This document shows, piece after piece, positions 24,501 to 34,352 of a stretch of 41,555 nt of DNA. A program made the position numbers and the translations under genes. Origin of the DNA: Phoronis australis (Eukaryota; Phoronida; Phoronidae). Where the stretch lies: NCBI GenBank assembly GCA_002633005.1, contig NMRA01000820.1, positions 87,831-129,385 of the forward strand, read 5' to 3'. Each line of letters begins with the position of its first letter. Positions within the stretch are counted from its first letter, which is position 1. The notes beneath the pieces were generated by a model. It was given only the letters and a program-made list of their open reading frames with translations, did not search any database and was not told where the DNA came from.

Positions 24501-27500
24501 ACACTAATAAGGCCCTCTCCATAGATTAATCCATTTGACTTAAATGCAGAGTACTGCTCATTAGAGCCTCTCAGGTATTGGGAATTTTAATTGGTATGAA
24601 CAGTGAACTTGGTCCTGTTTAGAAGTTAACTGTGGAAATTAACTTTGCAGTAATCAGGTGAATTTAACAATAGGGTGTCCACTCTTTGGTGCAGTATGAA
24701 AGGTTAACTTGTGTGTAATTGAAGTTATTGTCAGGTGTACCTGTCAATAATGGCCTGCATGTCAGGTGTACCTGTCAATAATGGCCTGCATGTTTTTTCG
24801 GAGCATCACCTTGCAATTACTTTGATTACACACATCAAGATGCGATGAAGCTGGTGTGAAAGGTTCAATTAATTCCTTGGTTTACTGGGATGGTCCTTTC
24901 GTGTTGGAGTTAAGCTACTGTGAACAGGCCTCTCTAACAGAACAATGAACTATTGACATGGCTGGAGTGTACAGTATCATTTATCAAAGGTCACGTGATA
25001 GTTACCATTTTATTCCCCAGGCAAATGTCAAATCCTCTTGATATTTATTCTGGCATGGTTACACGCACCCCTGTTCTTTAGGACCCCGGCATCATGTGCC
25101 CTCATCGTGGACAGTCCTGTCACTGTGCATGTGCACTGTTGGACTTTGACCCTGTCCTAGGCTTGCCAGGCAACCTGGTAATGTTGTTGGCAGTATTCTA
25201 CTGATCTGGTCTCTATGTGTAGGCCAAGCAGTGGAGTGTGTGGCATTTATGACTCATGGCACCAAGTATCGGTGTCTTGTTCTTGGAAAGGCGCTGTTAG
25301 TTCAGGGCGAAGAAATCCATGCAGCAAATTGTGCTGCAGCCGCAGTGTTCTATGACCTGTTTTAGCATGTTGCCATTGCCTCTGACCTGTTTAAATACCA
25401 TCCAACTCAATTGATTTTTTCATTTTGAACAGAAAATACTATTTTTGTGTGTTCGCTATGACGTGTACGTGCTGCACACTGTCTAATGGGGTTGTAAATG
25501 TGACCTGTTTGGGTTGTGGAGTGTTGAAGAACATTGATCATTTTGTTGCTGATAAATAAATGCTAAAAATGTGGTTTGACAGTGAAATGAGATGAGTTGT
25601 AGTGATGATAGATTGACCCTAAAATGTGCTGCAGTTTTGGGGGAGGCATTGGATTCTCTGCCTTAGAAATATTTGCAGGTCATGTTGAATAACAACAAAA
25701 TTGTGTGTAAAACAAACAATGGGTAGGTGTATTTGTCAAATGCACATGTGTTTAGTCATATCTTGTTTCCAGAGTACTCAAAACATGTTCAAGTGATTGG
25801 ACTTGAAACCCCCACAGTCACTTAATTTCCTGCCAAATTTATTATCCATTATCTCTTATAATGAAGTCCTATATTACCATAACTCAGAAGGCAAAGTCCA
25901 ATATGCCAACACTTTTCTTCAAGATGCCCATAGGTGGCAGCACGGTCCTGACCTATTGTGGCTGTATTGTAGGATCATGCACTCAAATCGTGACTCAGTT
26001 GTGAAGGTCACCATTAAATTTGAGTTAAGGTTCCGTAGGTCCCTAGTAAAAAGCCCAAATTTGGCCGTCTTTGGAACGTCATTGCTTAGTAATGGCCGAC
26101 TTAGTTCATTAGAAACTTTTAGGTACTGTGTTTTATGCACTGATGTCCAAAACATTGTTAGGAATTGCTTTTGTTTTAAAGTTTTCCACTTTTGCATGAG
26201 AGGCTATCAAAGAATAGGACTTTTATGGTCTTTGTGAAAAAGCCACTTAAAAGTTGCACAAAACGAAAGAATAATTTAGAAAACTGTTACGAGATTTCAT
26301 CTATAGCATTTACATCAAACTGAATTTGGTTACGTTATTGATAGTGTTGTTTTGCTATCTATGAAGGTTTTTTGCTAATTTTACTAAGAAGACAAGGCCA
26401 CATGTCCCAATTAATGGCAGATTGGTATAAAGTAAAAAAAAACTCAGCTTTCAGAGTTTTTTTTACAAAGTTGAAATCAATGTTTTGAGAATATGTGGCT
26501 TATTACACAGACTTGTTTGTAATGTCCTACAAAATCTAAATGTTGGCGGCGGCGCCATTCTGTTGTAAGATGTTATACCTTGACTTAAGGAATTTCATGG
26601 AGTGATTTTTAGGCAGATGTGAAGATTCTTCTGCCAACTAACTCAGTGACAGAAATAGTTTTGTCTGTCAGAACTGCTGTGCTGCTCTCTCTTGTCAGTT
26701 ATGAACTACATAAGCAAGCAGCACATTGTTTTATTGTGAACATGAGAATGTTGTGAATGTTCCTGGTTCATCTGGAATGTTCTTAGGAATAAGACAATTC
26801 ATTATGTTCAAGATTTATCAACTGTTATTTGGGTAATGTGACTTTTGCCATATTTCTTAACTTATTTCACACAAACGTGATTGCCAAAATTATTATTTTT
26901 CTCTCATTCAAAAAGACTACCTTTGCTTCAAATATTGTAAAGTTCCCAAGTGCTGTTTTGTAACACATACGCAATTAAAACTTAACTTAGTAATAGGATA
27001 AAATGTTAACTATTTTTTGTTAAGAATATCGTATGTCATAAGATGAGTTAAGTAGGTGAATAATTACCCTACCCTGGGACATACTGTTTCATTCAATGGT
27101 GAGTGCCGAATGTTTTCATTTAAGTTTGCAGCATTCACAAAAATGAGTTGTTATATAATGCATGATAAAATTTCTTGTGTTTTATGGTTGTACCGTGGTT
27201 GGAACACAAACTCATAGGTGTTATTTTGGGCTTAATCAAATAAGGTCATTAATACTCTATCTTACTTTGAAGTTGGCCACTTTTGTCCTGCTGCTTTTAG
27301 CACCCATTGTTTCTTTGTTGTGTCCACTTGCATACTGTGGGTCAATGTCTTTTTTTGAATTTGAAGATTCTGTTTGAATCTGTCTTGGACATTATGCCAG
27401 AGTTGGCTTCAGTCATTTTCGGTGATGTCATGTCGCAAATTTCTATTTTTTTACAAAAAGAAATGGTTGAATCAGCGTTGTTCTTGTCACCATTTGTCAT

Positions 27501-30500
27501 TTGATTGTTGAAGCATTCTTTGCTCTCAGCATATTGCTAGTAAGTGAAATTTTATTTTGTCAAATTGTTCAACAAAAACAAAAAAATGAGACACTTTTAG
27601 TCTACTGCATAGATGTTATAAAATGGAGTTGATCACTCTGTGCTCTTGCTCTGTTGACAAGTTAATGAACCAAAGTGCCATCTATTGAGCAACCTTGTAA
27701 CAAATGACTACCAGCCATCCTCAAATTATCACTATGAGTATATTCTTAAGTCTGCCACTCTACTGACAAAGTAATGAACCAAAGTGCCATCTATTGAGCA
27801 ACCTTGTAACTGATGACTACCAGCCACCATCATTGTCACCGTGTTCTATGTTCCTTTGTAGGTCTCCGCAGTACTCACATGCAACATGTGTATGACTTCT
27901 ACAAGCCAGACATGTCCTCCGAGTACCCAGTCGTCGATGGCAAGCTGTCTATACAGTGCTACCTGAATGCTCTTGACCAATGTTACAGGCGTTACAGGGA
28001 GCAATATCAGATCAAGATGACAAACGGTTAGTTTCTGCTTAGTGATTGGTCATCAAGCTAATTTGTAGTTGTTCAGACCCACACGTTCTGACGCTGATCG
28101 AAATTGAGCTGGGGCCTCACTACACACCACAAGCACAAATTATTTGTGCCACGAGCAATTTTTAGTGCTCTAAGAAANATTTAAGTTTGCAGCATTCACA
28201 AAAATGAGTCATTATATAATGCATGTTAAAATTTCTTGTGTTTTATGGTTGTACTGTGGTTGGAACACGAACTCATAGGTGTTATTTTGGGCTTAATCAA
28301 ATAAGGTCATTAATACTCTATCTTACTTTGAAGTTGGCCACTTTTGTCCTGCTGCTTTTAGCACCCATTTTTTCTTTGTTGTGTCCACTTGCATACTGTG
28401 GGTCAATGCCTTTCTTTGAATTTGAAGATTCTGTTTGAATCTGTCTTGGACATTATGCCAGAATTGACTTCAGTCATTTTAGGTGATGTCATGTCGCAAA
28501 TTTCTATTTTTTACAAAAAGAAATGGTTGAATCAGCGTTGTTCTTGTCACCATTTGTCATTTGATTGTTGAAGCATTCTTTGATCTCAGCATATCGGCTA
28601 GTAAGTGAAATTTTATTTTGTCAAATTGTTATACAAAAGCAAAAAAATAAGACAATTTTAGTCCACTGCATAGATGTTATAAAATGGAGTTGATCACTCT
28701 GTGCTCTTGCTCTGTTTACAAGTTAATGAACCAAAGTGCCATCTATTGAGCAACCTTGTAACAAATGACTACCAGCCATCATCAAATTATCACTATGAGT
28801 ATATTCTTAAGTGTGCCACTCTACTGACAAAGTAATGAACCAAAGTGCCATCTATTGAGCAACCTTGTAACTGATGACTACCAGCCACCATCATTGTCAC
28901 CGTGTTCTGTGTTCCTTTGTAGGTCTCCGCAGTACTCACATGCAACATGTGTATGACTTCTACAAGCCAGACATGTCCTCCGAGTACCCAGTCGTCGATG
29001 GCAAGCTGTCTATACAGTGCTACCTGAATGCTCTTGACCAATGTTACAGGCGTTACAGGGAGCAATATCAGATCAAGATGACAAACGGTTAGTTTCTGCT
29101 TAGTGATTGGTCATCAAGCTAATTTGTAGTTGTTCAGACCCACACGTTCTGACGCTGATCGAAATTGAGCTGGGGCCTCACTACACACCACAAGCACAAA
29201 TTATTTGTGCCACGAGCAATTTTTAGTGCTCTAAGAAAGCTGTCATTGAAATGAAGATGTCTGTGAAATTAGTAAACTTGCTGGCAGAAGTGATTGGATT
29301 TCAGATCCACATCCTGAATTTCTTAAAAAGGCGTGCCCCCAAATGAGAGCCTCTTAAAGTGTTTATGAAATGTATTTTTGTGAATGTTAAACTTGTTTTT
29401 CTTAGGTGTGTTAACTCGCACAAAAGCCTTGCTAAATTCAGAAAACTGTAATTGAGTAATTGTATCCAAAATTATTTTCCTTGTAAATCAAACTTACGTC
29501 AGCAGTTTTCATTCTTCTATTGCTCAACATTCGTTTGCACTTTAAGACTGAACACGTGCCGTTTTCAGTGTCTACTATTTACCACACAAGGTACTAGACA
29601 AGTGGAATCTAGTTATTTAAAAAGAAATGAAAATTAGATTCTCGTGCTTAGTTTATACTTCATATGTTCAACAGAAAAATCTTAGATTTTGGCAATTTTT
29701 TACAAAATGTCTCAAAGTACCCGAGAGCTTGCCGTCTTTGCTTTGTTAACAAGTTAATTGTTGTTGCAGAGGGTCAGTCCAGCAAGTTGTTCAGCCTGGA
29801 GTCGGCCGACGCCTTCTGTTTCCACTCTCCGTACTGTAGACTAGTGCAGAAGTCACTGGGCAGGCTCATGTTCAACGACTTTTTGCGTGACCCAACAAAT
29901 CCCAAGTTCACAGGACTGGACGCTTTCAGGTGAGTTTGACGGTGACTAACTTACACAGTAGTAGTTCCTGTTTGGTTGTTAATTTGAAAGCTGGTTGATG
30001 AATTTCTGTCGAGAATTATGGTTGAGGTTTCAATGGGAAGTCAAGAGCTGAAATTACTTCACAAGATACAATGGCGTTGAACCTTGATTCACCACTGAAA
30101 CTCAGCTAATGTGTTTGGAGAAATTCAATCGAGCTCTGGATTATCATCGTCCTCTGTTCCGTCAGATGCCACGACCTCTGTTGTCGGTTGCGTGAAACAG
30201 TCTTTATTACCAAGTGGGTTTGTGGCTTTGATACAAAGCGAGAGTGAATTTTATATTTCTCAATATTATTGAAATAAGTAAGGATTTTTTCATGCAATGC
30301 CCCTAATTTAGGGACTATGTCCCCGTTTATTTTCATTGAGCTAAGGGCTCAGATTATTAGAAAATGTTATTATTCAAAGAGGAGCTCATAATAAAGATAT
30401 GATAGAAAAATTACATGTGTGCGTAAAGAACGACTCAAATATGTAAAAGATTTAGGGAACTTGTTGAGTCTCTATTTGGGACCGTTTCATGCAATTGGGC

Positions 30501-33500
30501 TCGAAAACTACGATGAGCTTCCGATACCCGTCAAATCCAGGAAGAAAGAAAACATTTGCATGGCTCAACTCTGTCAGTGCTGGATCTAGACTAATGTAGA
30601 ATATTCATGGCAAAATATTTACCCCCTCAATTAAATTCTTGATAGTAAAATCTCACCGATTTTTTGAGAAAAAGTATTTGCCAAAATTACGTTTCTTCGT
30701 TTTTTCAAAGTCTTCCATCGTGGTTGTGAATGTTCCCAGTGTTCCATAACATCGTCTGATGGTAGCCGTGGTGTACATCTTGAACATAGTGTTGGATTAT
30801 TTTGATGCTACACATATTTTATGAAAAAAATGAGGAAATAAAGACTTCACTTGAAAATTAATTAGTGCAATTATTATAATTGTTACGCCTTGTCCTGCAG
30901 AGACCTCAAATTGGAAGACACATTCTTCAATCGTGATGTGGAGAAGGCGTTCCTCGCTGCCAGCCAATCGACATTTGACGCCAAGACTAAGCCAAGTCTA
31001 CTAATCTCTAATCAAGTTGGCAACATGTACACGCCTTCGTTATATGGGGGCTTAGTATCCTATTTATCTGGGTGAGTGTTCAAGTGGTCTTGCTGTGTAG
31101 ACAGTTTTTATGTGCCCACATATTTATATGTGAACGCATTATGCTGTCATCTGCATCCGTCCGGGCGGCATGTGTCCTGTGTCCGCTGCTCTATCTCCAA
31201 AACCGATTGAGGTATGTTCATGAAATTTTGCACGCGTTCCTTTCACGGATGAGACACCATGAGCAAACTTTCCAACGGATCCAACTACCGGTGTGCCCCC
31301 TAGTGGCAATTTTGATTTTTTATGCCTACCTTTGTATCTTCAAAAATGCTTAACGGATTTTCATGAAATTGGTTATGTAGGCATCTATTAGTGAGATAAC
31401 GCTATCCTCCTGTTTTCGGAAGGATTCGATGTAGTGTGCACCACCTAGTGGCCATTTTTACTGTTTTCAAGTCTGTTTTTTTTATTGCGTCCACCCCTCT
31501 ATCAACCAAACCGCTCAAAGGTTGATTGTGAAAATTTGCATATATGTGCTTACTATAAAGAGGACGGTTGATCATGATTTTCTGACGATTTCAACTACTG
31601 TGGCGCCTCCTAATGGCAGTTTTTTTTGCCCCTATGGCTGTATCTCCAATACCGTTTGCAGGATCTTTACTTAATGTAGCAAGTATATTTATATGATGTT
31701 GACTACGGACGACGACGACTTTTGGACAGATCTGACTACTGCTGTGCCCCCTAGTGGCAATTTTAGTTTTGTACGTTGAACTCTGTATCTTCAAAGGTCC
31801 TGAACAGATTTTCATAAAGTTTTAAATATAGGCATCTATTGGTGTGGTGATGCTATCTTCCTGTTTTTAGATGGAATCGAGGTATTTTACACCACCTTGT
31901 AGCCATTTTTGCTGTTTTGAAATCTTGTTTTTGGCGTCCACCCCTGTATGAACCAAATCATTTTAAAATTGGCATATATGCTCTCGGTGTGAAGACGACC
32001 TTTGATGATGGTGACTGACTACTGTGGCGCCTCCTAGTGGTAGTTTTTTTTTTGCGCCCATAGTTGTATCTCCTAAACCCACTGCAGGATCTTTACTAAA
32101 TTTAGTAAGTGTATTTATATGAAGATAACAATAGATGTTGACGACTTTCAGGCGGATCCAATGGACACTGTGCCCACTAGTGGCAATTTAATTTAATTCT
32201 GTTTTCCTTTGTTTCTCTGAAGTTCCTTGACAGATTTTTATGGAATATGGCATGTTCCCGTTTTTGTATGGATTGTATGTTTTTACGCCATCTAGTGGCC
32301 ATTTTATGATACAAATAAATAACCCAAAAGTCACACCATTTGCAATGCATTTGTGGGCACATTTCAACGCTCCGTGTTGCTCTTGTTTGGTATTTCAGAG
32401 TGGAAAATCTCTTGTTGCTGAATTTGTTTTGAGAGTTGATTCGACTTTCCTTAGATTGAGGTGAAATTCCATCATAGCCTGTTAGCGAAATTGAGAAAAC
32501 ACTGCGACAGTCACACTTTATTTTGAGTGCAACTGTACCACCTGGGCTAAGGTGTATTTTAAAACCGCCAGGCACTGGAATAACTATGTTTTTGTTTTCA
32601 GTTACCTGATAAGGCCTCTAAAACCCCTTCGTTATTTTTGACTTTACCCTTTTAGTTAACAACATATATGCTCATCATTTTCACCAATGGATTTGAGACC
32701 AGATTTTGCCTCAGCTCATTGCATTGTGGGTTGTATTGCTTATTCGTGGTTATTGATTTTCAGTCACTCTGCCAGTGAACTTGCCGGTAAACGTGTTGTC
32801 CTGTTCTCGTATGGCTCAGGTCTTGCTTCGTCCATGTTCTCGGTAACAATTACACACGATGCAGCGCCAGCCTCCGCCCTTGACAATCTAATCACAAACC
32901 TGACAGAGGTGCGGTCTCGTCTCGAGAGCCGTGCCAAAGTGGAACCTGGTGTGTTTGACAAAAACATGAAACTCAGGGAAGAAACGCACCATTTAGGTAT
33001 GTACACTTACCCTTGTGACGAAACACTTCCCATATATCTCAAAAGACATCAGGCCACTTGCACTCTTTCATCACATTATTTCACCACCTTTGAATGAAAA
33101 TCATTGTTGAAACTGCTTGTTTTTAGTTTTTTAGCCGTGCTGGTGGCAACAGTATAAAATTTGAAAATGGTTCAAACTTTAATGTGGTGATTATCTTTTA
33201 TGAAATATGCATGTCACTAGTCTCCTCGGTGAGATTTAATTGTCGTGGTGTCAAAAAAATTTTCGCCATCTATTTGACTCATAGAACTTGCCTGAAATAA
33301 ATGAATTTGCTTACAACCTTATAATTTATTTAACTACAAGTTCTCTGTTGAAATTTCAATATCTCTTGTATTGGACATAAAAGGCAAATCAGTGTTCCTT
33401 CGACAGTTGATGATTTCATTAAGACACATCTGTAACATCTGGTTGTACTGACCCTTGTGTTAAGTATTCAGTGCTGTAACTGGGCCCTCACCTCTTCCTT

Positions 33501-34352
33501 GCAGCCCCCTACAGCCCCGTTGGCCCCATCGAGGACCTGTTTCCTGGCACCTGGTACCTGGTGGACATCGACGACAAACACCGACGCAAGTATGCACGCA
33601 AGCCCGTGTCACATCCCGACAGTGGCCCTAGCTCACCAGTAAAGGAGGTCGCTCCTGTTAACTGGCCGGTGAGTTTCACGAAACGAGAATTACTGGTGTG
33701 CAGGGGCTTAAATTTTGTACATTTCATCACGTGGTAACAGGATTGGCAATTGCACAAAGATTTCCGCAACTTTACTTTTTCAAAAAATGTCTTGGGTAAA
33801 CAAGTAATTGATGTCACTTGGCCAGAAAACTTTTAATATTTGTTGTTTGATTCTTACCGTGGAAGTCGCTTTTTGATGCTAGCTAGTTTTGTGTTCTGCT
33901 TTGAAATAAACGTTGTTTTGTAACTTTTTGCTGTGGCATCACCAGTTAGCTGCATGAAAGGAATTGTATTTATCTGAATTACATACTCAGCACCTAACCC
34001 TGGTCTTGCGTTGAACAACAATAGTTTTGCAACCAGTCATGTTCAAATTGTTTTACATTGTTTCAAAAGGTGGCACTGTAATACTTAGTTTCCTTCAGAA
34101 AAGGTGACATTGTGAAAACGGGCAAAATTTTGCGTTTGCTTTTTTTGAAACAACGAAACGAGGCTTCTAGTGCACAAACAGAATTGTTAATTTTCAGAAA
34201 CGAAGTTTTCTGTTTTTGAAAACATAAAAAAATTTGCATGTGTATACTACAAGTTGTTCGCGACATATGTCAGTGTGTCTTACTTGATCGCCATTTTGTT
34301 TCAGACCAAGACAGACAACTCTAGTGTGACAACTACCTCCACATCGTCATGA
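18086..34352 (+). CDS. HMGCS1: Hydroxymethylglutaryl-CoA synthase, cytosolic type (whole split CDS)
   Basis: The enzyme condenses acetyl-CoA with acetoacetyl-CoA to HMG-CoA, the step before HMG-CoA reductase in sterol and isoprenoid synthesis. The exons join as 18086-18524, 21105-21230, 27862-28026, 29770-29929, 30901-31071, 32764-32996, 33505-33668 and 34305-34352 into 501 residues, close to the ~520 of human HMGCS1. Catalytic residues by family alignment are Glu92 (VGTET), Cys126 (TTNACYGGT, the acyl-enzyme cysteine) and His262 (FHSPYC). The start (CCAAAATGC context) gives an MPG N-terminus with no mitochondrial presequence, so the product is probably cytosolic. All introns are GT-AG, and phases agree throughout. 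A second copy of exon 3 (28923-29087) follows an N and is probably an assembly artefact; including it would give 556 residues. Confidence 0.97.
18525..21104 (+). other. Intron 2
   Basis: GTATGT donor and TTGCTAG acceptor, 2,580 nt, phase 1. It contains one copy of a dispersed element (about 20510-21041). The remainder is AT-rich with no open frame or structured RNA that I can support. Confidence 0.9.
20510..21041. mobile_element. Dispersed element, copy 1 (AAGGCCC...GGGCTCC ends)
   Basis: This is related to 24509-24932. Shared blocks in order include TATGAAC, GAAGTTAAC, the segment GTAATCA-GTG-ATTTAACA, GGTGCAGTATGA, CTTGCAATTACTT and GAGTTAAG. The ends AAGGCCCTTTGCTACTAA and, on the other strand, AGGAGCCCTTCCACACTAA resemble a short imperfect terminal inverted repeat. 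No coding frame is present. It is probably a non-autonomous DNA transposon, but the boundaries are approximate. Confidence 0.65.
21105..21230 (+). CDS. HMGCS1: HMGCS coding exon 2
   Basis: A 126-nt exon, phase 1 at both ends, between CTAG (acceptor ends at 21104) and GTGAGT. It encodes residues 147-188, including [18 protein letters not shown] and [17 protein letters not shown]. The stretch is part of the thiolase-like core that packs around the active site and is highly conserved in the family. Because 126 is divisible by three and the phases match, skipping it would keep the frame. Confidence 0.97.
22668..22692 (+). other. G-quadruplex-capable tract
   Basis: Four guanine runs of 5, 5, 4 and 7 are separated by loops of one or two bases (A, A, CA) on the coding strand of intron 3. 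This fits the usual pattern for a stable G-quadruplex in DNA or pre-mRNA. Whether it folds or matters is unknown. Confidence 0.7.
24509..24932. mobile_element. Dispersed element, copy 2
   Basis: Second copy of the family at 20510-21041, about 100 bp shorter, with ends AAGGCCCTCTCCATAG and, on the other strand, AGGCCTGTTCACAGTAG. It contains an internal exact tandem duplication of 31 bp (24729-24759 and 24760-24790). No coding capacity is seen. Confidence 0.65.
24729..24790. repeat. Exact 31-bp tandem duplication
   Basis: Two identical adjacent 31-bp units beginning TGTCAGGTGTACCTG lie inside dispersed-element copy 2. The related copy in intron 2 lacks this pair, so the duplication is recent and local. 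Confidence 0.9.
27663..27810. repeat. Direct repeat, 39 bp, 109-bp period
   Basis: An identical 39-bp sequence (starting TAATGAACCAAAGTGCC) occurs at 27663-27701 and 27772-27810, and similarity continues a further ~15 bp past each. It lies just upstream of the exon-3 acceptor. The same pair recurs in the right-hand block near 28724 and 28833. Confidence 0.9.
27862..28026 (+). CDS. HMGCS1: HMGCS coding exon 3 (left copy)
   Basis: A 165-nt exon with phase 1 at both ends, acceptor TTTGTAG and donor GTTAGT. It encodes residues 189-243, with [14 protein letters not shown] and [21 protein letters not shown], the conserved substrate-channel and dimer-region segment of HMGCS. It is identical at every base to 28923-29087. 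Only one copy is needed for a normal enzyme. Confidence 0.95.
28178..28178. other. Single N: contig or scaffold join
   Basis: The only ambiguous base in the window lies exactly between the two duplicated blocks. The most economical reading is an assembly join where an overlap was not collapsed. Confidence 0.9.
28179..29238 (+). repeat. 1060-bp duplicated block, right copy (starts at the N)
   Basis: Second copy of 27118-28177, beginning ATTTAAGTTTGCAG right after the N and ending GTGCTCTAAGAAA before sequence unique to this side. Divergence from the left copy is confined to the upstream intron portion, as expected for two alleles. Confidence 0.97.
28923..29087 (+). CDS. HMGCS1: HMGCS coding exon 3, second copy (probably artefactual)
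   Basis: This copy is base-for-base identical to 27862-28026, with the same acceptor and donor. Because the exon is 55 codons with symmetric phase 1, splicing both copies would keep the frame and insert a perfect 55-residue tandem repeat into the catalytic fold, which no HMGCS is known to carry. Either copy alone gives the normal protein. A genuine mutually exclusive exon pair would be expected to differ in sequence. Confidence 0.85.
29088..29769 (+). other. Intron 4
   Basis: GTTAGT donor and TTGTTGCAG acceptor, 682 nt, phase 1. Its first 151 bp belong to the duplicated block; the rest shows no repeat or structured element that I can support. Confidence 0.92.
29770..29929 (+). CDS. HMGCS1: HMGCS coding exon 4
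   Basis: A 160-nt exon, phase 1 in and phase 2 out, donor GTGAGT. It encodes residues 244-296 with the catalytic histidine motif [15 protein letters not shown] (His262, equivalent to human His264 allowing for the shorter N-terminus) and MFNDFLRDP. The preceding residues 244-257 are a variable surface segment in the family. Confidence 0.96.
29930..30900 (+). other. Intron 5
   Basis: GTGAGT donor and TTGTCCTGCAG acceptor, 971 nt, phase 2. AT-rich with no recognisable repeat; the 76-codon - strand frame at 30106-30336 looks like chance. Confidence 0.92.
30901..31071 (+). CDS. HMGCS1: HMGCS coding exon 5
   Basis: A 171-nt exon with phase 2 at both ends, flanked by CCTGCAG and GTGAGT. It encodes residues 297-353, including [33 protein letters not shown] and [12 protein letters not shown]. 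The SNQ-GNMYT-S-YG motif is a signature of the C-terminal half of HMGCS, carrying conserved asparagine and tyrosine residues near the active site. Confidence 0.96.
31072..32763 (+). other. Intron 6
   Basis: GTGAGT donor and ATTTTCAG acceptor, 1,692 nt, phase 2. More than half of it is an internally repetitive satellite block (about 31170-32315), annotated separately. Confidence 0.92.
31170..32315. repeat. Intronic satellite with three-monomer higher-order period
   Basis: Monomers of about 140-150 bp each begin near a CCCCTAGTGGCAATTTT-like box, usually followed by a TGTATCTTCAAAA or TCCACCCCT segment. Starts are visible near 31289, 31438, 31602, 31743, 31889, 32029, 32169 and 32284. Every third monomer is most alike (31289 with 31743 and 32169; 31438 with 31889 and 32284; 31602 with 32029), giving a composite unit of roughly 430-455 bp. 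The last unit is shortened. Confidence 0.85.
32764..32996 (+). CDS. HMGCS1: HMGCS coding exon 6
   Basis: A 233-nt exon, phase 2 in and phase 1 out, between TTTTCAG and GTATGT. It encodes residues 354-431: [24 protein letters not shown], then [21 protein letters not shown] and [11 protein letters not shown]. The FSYGSG loop is a conserved HMGCS element, and the following helix and MKLRE-THH motif complete the C-terminal thiolase-fold half. Confidence 0.96.
32997..33504 (+). other. Intron 7
   Basis: GTATGT donor and CCTTGCAG acceptor, 508 nt, phase 1. No feature of note. Confidence 0.92.
33505..33668 (+). CDS. HMGCS1: HMGCS coding exon 7
   Basis: A 164-nt exon, phase 1 in and phase 0 out, donor GTGAGT. 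It encodes residues 432-486: [20 protein letters not shown], the last conserved block of the enzyme, then a basic YARKPV and a Ser/Pro-rich tail with [10 protein letters not shown]. Human HMGCS1 also has a variable tail with a similar SP-K motif after this point, so the resemblance may mark a shared regulatory site, although that is inference. Confidence 0.95.
33669..34304 (+). other. Intron 8
   Basis: GTGAGT donor and TTTGTTTCAG acceptor, 636 nt, phase 0. No repeat or alternative exon is evident. Confidence 0.88.
34305..34352 (+). CDS. HMGCS1: HMGCS terminal coding exon
   Basis: Forty-eight coding nucleotides after TTTGTTTCAG give a 15-residue Ser/Thr-rich tail ([15 protein letters not shown]) and a TGA stop at 34350-34352. 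C-terminal tails of cytosolic HMGCS are poorly conserved, so the assignment rests on the strong acceptor, the phase-0 match and the short fit to family length rather than homology. Reading through the exon-7 donor instead would end in the intron after about 20 residues. Confidence 0.75.
   Translation, partial: TKTDNSSVTTTSTSS

Larger units (their letters stand above)
21231..27861 (+). other. Intron 3
   Basis: GTGAGT donor and CCTTTGTAG acceptor, 6.6 kb, phase 1. It holds a G-rich tract (22668-22692), T9G11 at 23125-23144, a dispersed-element copy (24509-24932), and from 27118 the first block of the duplicated region. A 146-codon open frame at 25797-26237 (+) and the frames opposing it have no recognisable domain. 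Confidence 0.9.
27118..28177 (+). repeat. 1060-bp duplicated block, left copy (ends at the N)
   Basis: This block is repeated at 28179-29238 with an offset of 1061. By eye there are about two dozen differences in the first ~730 bp, including two compensating 1-bp indels. There are none in the last ~330 bp, which cover the exon and 151 bp of the following intron. The block ends immediately before the single N at 28178, and its right-hand copy starts immediately after. See the findings for the artefact interpretation. Confidence 0.97.

Noticed and set aside
25797-26237. 146-codon open frame on the + strand as a gene in intron 3
   Set aside because: It has no recognisable domain, its composition looks like translated intron, and a comparable - strand frame overlaps it.
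27862-29087. Mutually exclusive duplicated exon 3 as a regulatory splicing system
   Set aside because: The two exons are identical at all 165 bases, and the copies are bounded exactly by an N. Functional mutually exclusive exons differ in sequence, so an assembly artefact is far more likely.
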